DNA of 48,732 nucleotides. It comes from Lachnospiraceae bacterium (GTDB lineage Bacteria > Bacillota > Clostridia > Lachnospirales > Lachnospiraceae). The stretch spans positions 1 to 48,732 of the forward strand of contig JAETNQ010000030.1 of the NCBI GenBank assembly GCA_021772075.1. Direction: 5' to 3'. The notes below the pieces were generated by a model, which did not search any database, was not told where the DNA came from, and saw only the letters and a program-made list of their open reading frames with translations. Position numbers and translations under genes: made by a program. Positions 33,009 to 43,174 of this stretch are shown in pieces; within the stretch, counting starts at the first letter, position 1; the number at the start of each line of letters is the position of its first letter.

Positions 33009-33009
33009 T

Positions 33010-36000
33010 ATGGCCGCTTTCATAGAAGATAATCTGGAACAGGCGGCGATGGAGTGGTTTCGGGACTTGGGCTACCAGACGCAATATGGACCGGATCTTT
33101 CCCCGGGCGGCAGTTTTTCTGAAAGGGAATGTTTTGGAGACGTCGTTTTGTACGACAGGCTATACCATGCGCTAAAACGGATTAACAGGCAATATTCGGA
33201 CGATATTATTGCGGAGCTGGTAAAAAAAATTACCCGCCAGCAGAGCATGTCCATCGTACAGAATAATGAAAATTTCCAAAGGCTGCTTACGGAGGGCGTT
33301 GATGTTGAAATCAGCCGGCAGGACGGCAGCTGCAGAACGGAAAAGGCATACATTTTTGATGCGGAAGATATTGAAAATAATGAGTTTCTGGCAGTGAATC
33401 AGTATACTGTGATTGAAAACGGAAAAGAACGAAGGCCGGATATTGTTGTTTTTTTGAATGGTATTCCCGTCGTTGTGATAGAGTTGAAAAATATAGCGGA
33501 TGAACAGGTGGGGATTGCAGACGGTTTCTACCAGCTTCAGACATATAAAAATGATATTCCTTCTTTATTTTATTATAATGCGTTTATGGTAACAAGCGAT
33601 GGCATCCATGCGAAAGCGGGGACGATTACCTCTGATCTGGATCGTTTTATGTTTTGGCGGACTATTGACGGCAATAAGGAAGTCTCTTCAGGGCTTTCCC
33701 AATTACAGACCATGTTGTATGGGATGATGGATAAAAAGAGGTTTTTGGATATCATTTCGAAGTATAGTTTTTTTGCGCGGGAGGAAGATAAATCATATAA
33801 GATCCTTCCCGGATACCATCAGTTTTTTGCAGTCAACAAAGCCTTGTATGCTACTCATTTGGCGGCTTCTGAACATGGGAACAGAAAAGTTGGCGTGATC
33901 TGGCATACGCAGGGCAGCGGAAAAAGCTATTCCATGCTGATGTATGCGCGGCAGCTGGTTTTGGAATTAAATAATCCAACCATTGTCGTTATTACGGATA
34001 GAAACGATCTGGACGACCAGCTTTTTGCTACATTTGCCAAAAGTGCCGATTATTTGCGCCAGATCCCGAAACAGGCGGATACGAGAAAGGAGCTGCGGAA
34101 GCTTCTGGACGTTCAGGCGGGGGGGATTATATTTACTACGATCCAGAAGTTTGCGCCTGATGAAAGCGACCGTTCGATGGAGGCTTTGACGCGAAGGCAC
34201 AATGTAGTAGTGATTGCCGATGAGGCGCACCGCAGCCAATATGGCCTGAAAGCAAAGGAAAAAGACGGCAAAATATCTTATGGCTTTGCAAAGCATATGC
34301 GGGATGCGCTGCCTAATGCCTCCTTTATTGGATTTACGGGAACGCCGATTGAGCTGGAGGATAAGAATACTCCCGCTTTATTTGGCGATTATATCGATAT
34401 TTATGACCTGACTCAGGCTGTAAAGGATGAAACCACCGTACCGATCTACTACGAAAGCAGAATTGCGAAATTGAATCTTTCGAAGGAATCGAAGCTTAAA
34501 ATTGATGAAGAATATGATATCCTTGTGGAAGGGCAGGAAGAGGATTATGCGGAGAGCCAAAAGAAAAAATGGACAAGGCTTGAAGCAATTGTTGGAACGG
34601 ACGGCCGTATCAACGATGTCGTGAAGGACTTTCTTTTGCATTATGAGCAGAGGCAGCGGGCGATTGACGGAAAAGTTATGTTTGTGGCAATGTCCAGGAA
34701 GATAGCTGTTAAGCTGTATTCTAAAATAAAAGACTGCCGCCCGGAATGGCACAGCGATGAACTGGAGAAAGGCGTGATAAAGGTCGTTATGACCTCCCGG
34801 GCATCAGATCCGCCCGAATTCCAACCACATGCGACGACAGCGGCGCAGAGAAGGATTCTTGCAAAACGGATGAAAAACCCGGACGATGAATTGAGGGCTG
34901 TTATTGTCTGCGATATGTGGCTGACGGGTTTTGACGTACCTTGTCTTCATACCATGTACCTCGATAAACCGATGGGCGGGCATCATCTGATGCAGGCTAT
35001 CGCCCGGGTGAACCGCGTATTTCAGGATAAGCCGGGAGGCTTGGTCGTCGATTATATTGGGATTGCCGATAATTTGAGGAACGCGTTGACCCAATATACT
35101 GCTTCGGACAGAAAAACGACGGGCATCGACCCGCAGACCGCAGTCGATTTTATGCTTGAAAAATATGAGCAGATCCAGGGAATATTGCATGGGTTGGACT
35201 ATTCCGCATATTTGAAAGGCACTGCCGGCGAGAGAGTGACATGTATTGTGTCAGGCGTGGATTTCGTATTGGGAAAAGGAGCGGAGGAAAAGAAGGAGTT
35301 CCTTCGTCTGGTTATGGAGATCGGCAAAGCATATGCCCTTTGCGCAACCTCGGAACAGGCCCAGAAGATCAATGTGGAAATCAGTTATTTTAAGGCTGTT
35401 AAGTCAGGAATGGCAAAAAAATTGCCGAAAGATGAATCGAAAAAAGCAAAAAACCAGATCGAGTATGAAATAGGGCAATTAGTTTCTAAGTCGGTTATTT
35501 CGGAAGAAGTGGTAGATATCTTTGCAGCGGTTGGACTGGATAAACCGGATCTTTCTATATTGTCCGATGAGTTTCTGGAAGAAGTCAAGAGTCTGCCGCA
35601 AAAGAATCTGGCATTGGAATTGATGCGCCGGCTGCTCGACGGAAGAATCCGGTCCATTGCAAAAAAGAATGTTGTGCAGGCGAAGAAATTCTCGGAAATG
35701 CTGGAGGCTGCCGTGATACAGTACGAAAAACGTTCGCTGGAAACAGCGGAGGTTATTCAGGCATTGGTCGATATGGCTAAGGATATGAACGAGCTTCATA
35801 AGAGGGGAGAACAGCTTGGCCTGTCGGAGGATGAACTGGCATTTTATGACGCGGTTTCTTCGAATGAATCCGCAAGAGACTTTTACGAAAATAGTGTTCT
35901 GAAGCAAATTGCCAAGGAATTAACGGTCAGCGTTAAAAATAATATTAAAGTAGATTGGAATATTCGGGAAAGCGTTCGGGCACAAATGAGGATCACGGTA

Positions 36001-36105
36001 AAGCGGCTTCTTAGAAAGTATAAGTATCCGCCTGATCAACAGGCGGCTGCGGTTGACCTGATTATTGAACAGGCAGAAAAAATGTGCGAAAATGAAGTCG
36101 GTTAA
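33010..36105 (+). CDS. hsdR: Type I restriction endonuclease subunit R
   Basis: About 1031 residues. The N-terminal PD-(D/E)XK nuclease is at about 140-162 (RPDIVVFLNGIPVVVIELKN: D...ExK). The superfamily 2 translocase follows: Walker A HTQGSGKSYSMLMYA near 300, DEAH box VVIADEAHRSQYG near 400, motif III GFTGTP, and motif VI QAIARVNRVFQDKPG. The helical C-terminal part (about 700-1030) should contact HsdM/HsdS. ATG at 33010 (AGGTGAG 5 nt upstream) is used rather than the overlapping GTG at 33001. The frame is intact, so the RM system appears functional. No terminator T run was found before the converging gene 25 bp downstream. Confidence 0.96.
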   Translation: MAAFIEDNLEQAAMEWFRDLGYQTQYGPDLSPGGSFSERECFGDVVLYDRLYHALKRINRQYSDDIIAELVKKITRQQSMSIVQNNENFQRLLTEGVDVEISRQDGSCRTEKAYIFDAEDIENNEFLAVNQYTVIENGKERRPDIVVFLNGIPVVVIELKNIADEQVGIADGFYQLQTYKNDIPSLFYYNAFMVTSDGIHAKAGTITSDLDRFMFWRTIDGNKEVSSGLSQLQTMLYGMMDKKRFLDIISKYSFFAREEDKSYKILPGYHQFFAVNKALYATHLAASEHGNRKVGVIWHTQGSGKSYSMLMYARQLVLELNNPTIVVITDRNDLDDQLFATFAKSADYLRQIPKQADTRKELRKLLDVQAGGIIFTTIQKFAPDESDRSMEALTRRHNVVVIADEAHRSQYGLKAKEKDGKISYGFAKHMRDALPNASFIGFTGTPIELEDKNTPALFGDYIDIYDLTQAVKDETTVPIYYESRIAKLNLSKESKLKIDEEYDILVEGQEEDYAESQKKKWTRLEAIVGTDGRINDVVKDFLLHYEQRQRAIDGKVMFVAMSRKIAVKLYSKIKDCRPEWHSDELEKGVIKVVMTSRASDPPEFQPHATTAAQRRILAKRMKNPDDELRAVIVCDMWLTGFDVPCLHTMYLDKPMGGHHLMQAIARVNRVFQDKPGGLVVDYIGIADNLRNALTQYTASDRKTTGIDPQTAVDFMLEKYEQIQGILHGLDYSAYLKGTAGERVTCIVSGVDFVLGKGAEEKKEFLRLVMEIGKAYALCATSEQAQKINVEISYFKAVKSGMAKKLPKDESKKAKNQIEYEIGQLVSKSVISEEVVDIFAAVGLDKPDLSILSDEFLEEVKSLPQKNLALELMRRLLDGRIRSIAKKNVVQAKKFSEMLEAAVIQYEKRSLETAEVIQALVDMAKDMNELHKRGEQLGLSEDELAFYDAVSSNESARDFYENSVLKQIAKELTVSVKNNIKVDWNIRESVRAQMRITVKRLLRKYKYPPDQQAAAVDLIIEQAEKMCENEVG

Positions 36106-36129
36106 ATATTGGCAGCAAAGGCCGCATTT

Positions 36130-36909
36130 TCACCCGGTAAGATAGGCAAGAAACAAGTGGGCGATATCCAGATGCTGCCCGCTGAATACAAAGCCGAAAA
36201 CAGGACTTTCCCCGGTATCGGCATAGCCATTGGCATAGCCATCGGCATAGCAGTTCCATTGCGCGAGCTTTGCGGAATCCGGCAGATAAATGCCCACCGG
36301 CACCGGTTCTTCCATAGCGGAAGGATCGGCCGGGTCAGCGGCATCCTCCTGTGGGGAATCGGAATAGAATTCTTCCTGCTCCTGGGCTTTTTGTTCGATA
36401 AGAGCCGCATCCACATAATAAAAATAAGGTTCATATTTTTCATATTCCTCTGCATCCAATTCTTCACGCAGATCCTGGAACATCATCTCTTCCGCATAAT
36501 GGCCGAATATTTCCGTATCGCTGATAAAGGCATCCAAAGCATTGGTCTGCACCATTCCGGCCAGCCGCTGGGAAAATGCCAGGTCGAGCTGCGTCATGGC
36601 ATCGAGGGAAAGCGTGGAGGAAGCGTCGATCTGGCAGTTATAGGTTTTCGTATCGATACCCGCATAGGCGGCGAAATCTTCCTGAAAATCCGCCTGCTGT
36701 TCATAACCATAGGAATTGAGGACAACAGCAGAAAAGGCATCGTCCTTGCTTGTCACCATATCCTTGATAAAAATGCCGATAGCAAACGCGGCAAACAGAA
36801 CAACGATTGTGTGTACCTTATAATAGTCCCAGAAATATCCCAGTTTTTCCTGGAAACTTTTTCCTTTCAATTTTTGCTGCTGCTCTTTGACTTCATCTCT
36901 CATTGCCAT
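36130..36909 (-). CDS. Single-pass membrane protein of unknown function, 259 aa
   Basis: A cytoplasmic N-terminus (MAMRDEVKEQQQKLKGKSFQ), one membrane helix near residues 34-50 (VHTIVVLFAAFAIGIFI), and a long acidic extracytoplasmic part rich in Ala, Asp, Glu and Tyr. Near the C-terminus three 12-bp units encode CYADGYANGYAD. GGAGG lies about 9 nt before the ATG. It overlaps the Fic gene by 10 bp and is downstream of it, so the two are co-transcribed. The same kind of protein is common in gut clostridia, but no function is known. Confidence 0.75.
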   Translation of the reverse strand: MAMRDEVKEQQQKLKGKSFQEKLGYFWDYYKVHTIVVLFAAFAIGIFIKDMVTSKDDAFSAVVLNSYGYEQQADFQEDFAAYAGIDTKTYNCQIDASSTLSLDAMTQLDLAFSQRLAGMVQTNALDAFISDTEIFGHYAEEMMFQDLREELDAEEYEKYEPYFYYVDAALIEQKAQEQEEFYSDSPQEDAADPADPSAMEEPVPVGIYLPDSAKLAQWNCYADGYANGYADTGESPVFGFVFSGQHLDIAHLFLAYLTG

Positions 36910-37514
36910 GATAGATCCTCCATTCGGTAAACGGTATATCCTTCGTAATAATAACTATAGTCAATGCCTTTCATATAAACGTTCCGGTCGTTGGTCCGGT
37001 CGGTCAGCGCCTGCTGCAGGAGATGCTTAATTTCAATATCTTTCACGGGGCTGCGTTCCATTGCCATCAGGTAATCATTTTTATCCACACGCTGCCAGTC
37101 TATAACAATCCCCAATTCTCTTTTCAGCATATGATCCAGCCAGATTCGCGCGCTGCGCCCGTTGCCTTCCCGAAAAGGATGTGCCACGTTCATTTCCACA
37201 TATTTTTCCATAATTTGGTCAAAGGTGGATTGCGGCATGTTTTCGATATTTTCTAAGGCTGCCGAAAGATACATAACGGGGACGAAGCGGAAATTTCCTT
37301 TGGCAAGATTTCCTTCCCGTAATTTTCCTGCAAAGCTGTAAATGTCCCCAAAAAGATATTCGTGAATCCGGGCGAGCGTCCGGTAGGTTCCGGCTTCCAG
37401 TGTATTTAAATATCCGCTTTCAAATAATTCGAGCGCCTTTTTCTTGCTTATTCGTTCCTCTTCTCTTGCAAGTTCTGCCGAATCGTGAATGCCTAATTTA
37501 TTTTCGAGCGTCAT
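36900..37514 (-). CDS. Fic-domain protein, probable self-inhibited (class III-like) AMP transferase
   Basis: A 204-residue protein. The Fic motif HPFREGNGRSARIWL near residues 108-122 has the catalytic His and the anion-binding nest. The phosphate flap region is FRFVPVMYLSAALENIENMP. Near the C-terminus, DYSYYYEGY contains SxxxEG, the (S/T)xxxE(G/N) pattern of the Fic inhibitory helix in its class III position, with a Tyr right after the Ser. It would transfer AMP to a target protein when relieved of inhibition. ATG at 37514 is chosen (GGAGGAAAA just upstream). It has its own promoter and is followed by an overlapping membrane-protein gene. Its head-on position against hsdR suggests a defence or toxin role. 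Confidence 0.88.
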   Translation of the reverse strand: MTLENKLGIHDSAELAREEERISKKKALELFESGYLNTLEAGTYRTLARIHEYLFGDIYSFAGKLREGNLAKGNFRFVPVMYLSAALENIENMPQSTFDQIMEKYVEMNVAHPFREGNGRSARIWLDHMLKRELGIVIDWQRVDKNDYLMAMERSPVKDIEIKHLLQQALTDRTNDRNVYMKGIDYSYYYEGYTVYRMEDLSWQ

Positions 37515-37568
37515 TTTTCCTCCATTCATTTCGCAGATATTGTGCGTTTGTGAAAACTGTTATAAAAT

Positions 37569-37597
37569 ATTATAGCATTGAATATCGGGAATGACAA
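37569..37597 (-). promoter_or_regulatory. Sigma-A type promoter of the Fic/membrane-protein operon
   Basis: On the minus strand TTGTCA (37597-37592) and a perfect TATAAT (37574-37569) are separated by 17 bases, about 55 bp before the Fic start codon. Confidence 0.8.
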
Positions 37598-37653
37598 ATG
37601 ATAAGATGAGAAAGATATAGATCGGAAGATCTTGATAAAGGAGGTGTCTGCTA

Positions 37654-38115
37654 ATGTCTGGCGATATGAACTGTATAAGAAAAGCCACTGTACAGGACGC
37701 GTCAAGGCTGGCGGAGATTTTGGTTTTTACAAAAAGAATGAATTATAGATCTATCTTCCGGAATGATAAAGTTTCGTTCGGCGAGATCCAGGTTCTTCCC
37801 CTAGCGCAGGAATATATAGAAAATAAGGAAAAACTGGAAAGTATCTGGGTATACGACGATGAGTTCGTCAAAGGAATGCTTCATGTGGAAAACGGCTGGA
37901 TCCATGAGCTATATGTGGATTCCTTTTTCCAGAACCAGGGAATCGGAGCCAGGCTGATCGGCTTTGCCATCGAAAAGCTCCATGCCAAAAACCTCATGGT
38001 ATTAGAAAAAAATCATGCAGCCATCCGCTTTTACCGCGCCCACGGCTTTTCCATGACCAAAGACCGGAGGCTGGAAGAAGGGACAGAGGAATTTGTTGTA
38101 AGAATGGAACGATAG
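37654..38115 (+). CDS. GNAT-family N-acetyltransferase
   Basis: A 153-residue single-domain acyltransferase. The acetyl-CoA site is IHELYVDSFFQNQGIGARLI (motif A, QxxGxG) near residues 83-102, and NHAAIRFYRAHGF is motif B. It would acetylate an amine on a small molecule or protein; the substrate is not predictable. GGAGGTG lies 8-9 nt before the ATG. It stands alone and is divergent from the Fic operon, with the second palindromic element directly downstream. Confidence 0.92.
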   Translation: MSGDMNCIRKATVQDASRLAEILVFTKRMNYRSIFRNDKVSFGEIQVLPLAQEYIENKEKLESIWVYDDEFVKGMLHVENGWIHELYVDSFFQNQGIGARLIGFAIEKLHAKNLMVLEKNHAAIRFYRAHGFSMTKDRRLEEGTEEFVVRMER

Positions 38116-38167
38116 CTGTTGCCGCCATAGCTTTTTCCCAACTGGTCGAAATGGATTTCCCTGACAT

Positions 38168-38550
38168 GGAAATCCATTTTTGCGGGCGGTAGGCAAGGCA
38201 GGGCGGGAAAGAAGAAGGGCGGCGGCAGGAAGGCAGGGGGAGCAGATGGGGAATGGTTTTGCCGTGCCGGCTCCGGGAAATAGATTTTCTAAATATTCCG
38301 GTGTCGTTGTACCAGCCGGACGCAACCGTCCGCGATTCGCCATCCAGGCTCATGGTGGACTTTTGATGACATCCTTGTCATCAAATTGCTGCATGTCAAA
38401 CGGAATATTAAGAAAATCTCATTTCCGACGCAAAGCTGCGTTGCGTAAGGCAACGGCAAAGCCATTCCCCATCTGTTCCCCCTGCCTTCCTGCCGTTGCC
38501 CTTCTTCTTTTCCACCCTGCCATGTCTGCGGTCCGCAAAAATGGATTTCC
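38168..38550 (-). repeat. 383-bp palindromic element, copy 2 (inverted relative to copy 1)
   Basis: The perfect 18-bp ends GGAAATCCATTTTTGCGG (38168-38185) and its complement (38533-38550) are followed by arms of about 115 bp that pair imperfectly. The interior, read on the minus strand, aligns throughout with copy 1 at 14167-14564. Its hairpins are TTTGATGACA/TGTCATCAAA (38362-38385) and CGGAC/GTCCG (38317-38332). TTTCCCTGAC flanks the element as a direct repeat (38156-38165 and 38555-38564), possibly a target duplication. No gene is evident in the whole 38116-38692 gap. Confidence 0.85.
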
Positions 38551-38692
38551 GTGGTTTCCCTGACGTTACCCCTTGAAAGTTTCAGAAATATATAATATGA
38601 TATTTATGTGTTTCTGAAAAAATATAAAGCAGCTGCAAAAAGGAGCGCGCGCTGTCTGGCAGGAGCGTTCCGGCATGGAGGATGGGATAGAT

Positions 38693-39186
38693 ATGATGAG
38701 CGAAACATATGTGGAATGCCTGGTAAAGAAAAAAACGAGCACGGGAATGGTATTTCTCAGAATGCTGACGCTGTCGATGGCGGTTGTGTTCATACTGGCG
38801 GGCTTTATTCTGTGGCCGGCGATGATCGTGGGTCTTTTGATGGCGGCGGCATCCTATTTTATTCTAATGAACACCGATTTGGAATATGAATACCTTTATC
38901 TGGACAAAGAAATCACCATTGATAAAGTCATGGCGAAGACAAAGAGGAAAAGCGTGACCAAATATGAGATCGAGAGCATGGAAATCCTTGCTCCGATCAA
39001 GTCATGGCATTTGGATGAGTATAAGAACAGGACGGTAAAAACGGTAGACTATAGTTCCGGCGTGGAAAACCAGCCGGATACGAGGTATGCCATGTATTAT
39101 GACGGGGGCATTAAGGTTATTCTGGAACCGAGCATGGATATGGTAAAGGCGATTAAAAATATTGCGCCGAGAAAAGTATTTACGGA

Positions 39187-39190
<4 letters not shown>
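38693..39190 (+). CDS. Two-helix membrane protein, about 165 aa
   Basis: Starts MMSETYVECLVKKKTS and has two hydrophobic segments near residues 20-40 and 44-62, followed by a cytoplasmic beta-rich domain (EYEYLYLDKEITIDKVMAKT, MEILAPIKSW, IKVILEPSMDMVKAIKNIAP). The layout recalls PH-like single-domain membrane proteins of Lachnospiraceae (possibly DUF6106, not certain). GGAGGATGGG precedes the ATG at 38693. It is followed by the guaB promoter, whose -35 box overlaps this gene's stop codon. Function unknown. Confidence 0.7.
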
Positions 39191-40734
<1,544 letters not shown>

Positions 40735-40768
40735 AAGGGCATTGGCGGCAGACGGAAGAAAAAATACC

Positions 40769-40815
40769 GGAATCAACCGAAGGGATAGAGTATTCCTTCG
40801 GTTGATTCCATTTTT
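40769..40815 (+). terminator. Intrinsic terminator of guaB
   Basis: GGAATCAACCGAAGG (40769-40783) pairs perfectly over 15 bp with CCTTCGGTTGATTCC (40795-40809), followed by A and five T. Confidence 0.9.
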
Positions 40816-40892
40816 GTACCAAATTTTATAAAATAGAAACAATATTGGAAAATATTGGGAGTTAGGAAATCGGGGTACAAAGGATAATGGTG

Positions 40893-41261
40893 ATGGCAAT
40901 GCCGGTTAATTACGTAAAATTGGGGGAAAGGGTCAGGGCGCGGAGGGAAAAAGCAAGGATGACGCAGGCAGAGCTGGCATCGGCAGCAGACATATCGACG
41001 CAGCATATAAGCAATATAGAAAATGCGAAAACAAAAGTGAGTCTGGAAAGGATTGTCGATATAGCAAATATTTTGAATTGCTCGGTAGATGAGCTGCTTT
41101 GTGACAGCCTGATAAAGGCCAAGGTAATTTATATGAATGAAGTGGCAGGATTAATAGAGTCTTTTTCGGATGCGGAGATGAGGGCTCTGCCCGAATTTTT
41201 ACGCAGCTACAGCCATATCAGCAAATTATTAGAAAGCCATATACAACGAAACGATGTGTAA
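40893..41261 (+). CDS. XRE-family transcriptional regulator
   Basis: About 122 residues. The helix-turn-helix is MTQAELASAADISTQHISNI, followed by ENAKTKVSLERIVDIANILN and CSVDELLCDSLI. The remaining 45 residues (AGLIESFSDAEMRALPEFLR) form a helical tail typical of small SinR-like clostridial regulators. Several in-frame ATG codons compete (40887, 40893, 40899). 40893 gives the best spacing from AAAGGA. The gene stands alone between the guaB terminator and its own terminator; the target is unknown. Confidence 0.88.
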   Translation: MAMPVNYVKLGERVRARREKARMTQAELASAADISTQHISNIENAKTKVSLERIVDIANILNCSVDELLCDSLIKAKVIYMNEVAGLIESFSDAEMRALPEFLRSYSHISKLLESHIQRNDV

Positions 41262-41266
41262 AAGTC

Positions 41267-41296
41267 GCCGGAAGATATCCGCCGGCTGTTTTTTTT
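41267..41296 (+). terminator. Intrinsic terminator of the XRE gene
   Basis: GCCGG (41267-41271) pairs with CCGGC (41282-41286), followed after TG by eight T. Confidence 0.8.
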
Positions 41297-41316
41297 GAAA
41301 ATTTAACCTTTATTAA

Positions 41317-41346
41317 TTGGTTTATTTATGATAGTATAGATATTAT
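41317..41346 (+). promoter_or_regulatory. Candidate promoter of glnS
   Basis: TTGGTT (41317-41322) and TATTAT (41341-41346), spacer 18, in an AT-rich stretch about 80 bp before the start codon. No T-box motif (GGGTGGNACCGCG type) is seen in the leader. Confidence 0.45.
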
Positions 41347-41427
41347 TGGTTAAAGATTCATTTTATAATTGTTGGTATGAGGAGGTAATCCCGGGCCGGA
41401 GGCGGCAGACTGCAGCGGGAGAAAGCT

Positions 41428-43134
41428 ATGGGTGAAAATGTAAAGACGGAGAATATACGGCAGGAAGGGGAAAAAGAGACTGTATCCAGAAATTTTATAG
41501 AGCAGATGATCGATAAGGATTTGGCGGAGGGGGTGTATGACAGGGTGCATACCAGATTCCCGCCGGAGCCGAACGGATATCTGCATATCGGCCATGCGAA
41601 AAGCATATTGCTGAATTACGGGCTGGCGAAGCAGTACCATGGGCAGTTTAATATGCGCTTTGACGATACGAATCCGACGAAGGAAAAGACAGAATTCGTA
41701 GAGTCCATCAAGGAAGATATTGCATGGCTGGGCGCGGATTGGGAAGACCGTTTATTTTTTGCTTCCGATTATTTTGAACAAATGTATGAAGGCGCTGTGA
41801 AGCTGATCAAAAAAGGCAAGGCATATGTGTCGGATCTGACAGCGGAGCAGATGAGGGAATATAGGGGGACTTTGACGGAGCCGGGCAAGGAAGATCCGAA
41901 CAGGGACAGAAGCGTTGAAGAAAACCTGAAGTTATTCGAAGAGATGAAGAACGGGGTATATAAAGATGGGGAAAAGGTGCTCCGGGCTAAAATCGATATG
42001 AAATCGCCGAATATTAATATGCGGGATCCCGTTATTTACCGGGTGGCTCATATGTCGCACCACAATACAGGGGATAAATGGTGCATTTACCCGATGTATG
42101 ATTTTGCCCATCCGATCGAGGATGCGATAGAGGGGATCACCCATTCGATCTGTACGCTGGAGTTCGAGGACCACAGGCCGCTTTATGACTGGGTGGTAAG
42201 GGAGCTGGAATATCCCAACCCGCCGAGGCAGATTGAATTTGCGAAGATGTATCTGACGAATGTGGTGACGGGAAAAAGATATATTAAAAAGCTGGTGGAA
42301 GAGGGCATTGTGGACGGCTGGGACGATCCCAGGCTGGTATCCGTGGCAGCCCTCAGAAGAAGGGGGTTTACGCCGGAATCCATTAAAATGTTCGTGGATC
42401 TGTGCGGCGTATCCAAGAGCAATTCATCGGTGGATTATGCGATGCTGGAATATTGTATCCGGGAGGACCTGAAGCTGAAAAAGCCCCGGATGATGGCGGC
42501 GCTGGATCCGGTGAAACTGATTATTGATAATTACCCGGAAGGGCAGACAGAGATGCTGACGGTGGCCAATAATATGGAAAATGAGACCATGGGGACGCGG
42601 GAAGTGCCGTTTGGAAGGGAATTATATATTGACAGGGAAGATTTTATGGAGGAGCCGCCGAAGAAATATTTCCGTTTGTATCCGGGCAACGAAGTGCGTC
42701 TGATGAATGCATATTTTGTCACATGCACAGGCTGCGTAAAGGATGAAGAAGGAAATATCCTGGAGGTACATTGTACGTATGACCCGGAGACGAAATGCGG
42801 AACGGGATTTACGGGCAGGAAGGTGAAAGGAACGATCCATTGGGTTCCCGCTGCACAGGCAGTAAAGGCAGAAGTCAGGTTATATGAGAATATAATTGAT
42901 GAAGAAAAGGGCGTGTATAACGAAGATGGATCTTTGAACCTGAATCCGAATTCGCTGACGGTTTTGAAAGAGTGTTATCTGGAACCGGCGCTGGCGGGCG
43001 CAAAAGCGTTCGATAGTTTCCAGTTCGTACGCCAAGGATATTTTTGTGTGGATTGCAAGGATTCGAAAGAGGATGCGCTTGTGTTTAACAGGATCGTATC
43101 GCTGAAAAGTTCCTATGTACTGCCCAAAAATTAA
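41428..43134 (+). CDS. glnS: Glutaminyl-tRNA synthetase
   Basis: Charges tRNA-Gln with glutamine; class I synthetase, 568 residues. The HIGH motif is in [20 protein letters not shown] near residue 53. The Gln-recognition region is [20 protein letters not shown], and GWDDPRL and [14 protein letters not shown] are GlnRS-specific. The KMSKS loop is degenerate ([17 protein letters not shown]). The C-terminal anticodon-binding beta barrels are complete ([20 protein letters not shown]). Its presence indicates direct Gln-tRNA formation, found in only some clostridia. It is followed 40 bp later by the DUF2225 gene. Confidence 0.96.
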   Translation: MGENVKTENIRQEGEKETVSRNFIEQMIDKDLAEGVYDRVHTRFPPEPNGYLHIGHAKSILLNYGLAKQYHGQFNMRFDDTNPTKEKTEFVESIKEDIAWLGADWEDRLFFASDYFEQMYEGAVKLIKKGKAYVSDLTAEQMREYRGTLTEPGKEDPNRDRSVEENLKLFEEMKNGVYKDGEKVLRAKIDMKSPNINMRDPVIYRVAHMSHHNTGDKWCIYPMYDFAHPIEDAIEGITHSICTLEFEDHRPLYDWVVRELEYPNPPRQIEFAKMYLTNVVTGKRYIKKLVEEGIVDGWDDPRLVSVAALRRRGFTPESIKMFVDLCGVSKSNSSVDYAMLEYCIREDLKLKKPRMMAALDPVKLIIDNYPEGQTEMLTVANNMENETMGTREVPFGRELYIDREDFMEEPPKKYFRLYPGNEVRLMNAYFVTCTGCVKDEEGNILEVHCTYDPETKCGTGFTGRKVKGTIHWVPAAQAVKAEVRLYENIIDEEKGVYNEDGSLNLNPNSLTVLKECYLEPALAGAKAFDSFQFVRQGYFCVDCKDSKEDALVFNRIVSLKSSYVLPKN

Positions 43135-43174
43135 GTAGAATCAAAAAGATAATAGGATATTGGAGGTTTGCAAC

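Noticed and set aside
14167-38550. CRISPR array or attachment-site pair
   Set aside because: There are no regularly spaced short repeats, no cas or integrase genes, and the two elements are inverted and diverged rather than identical direct att cores.
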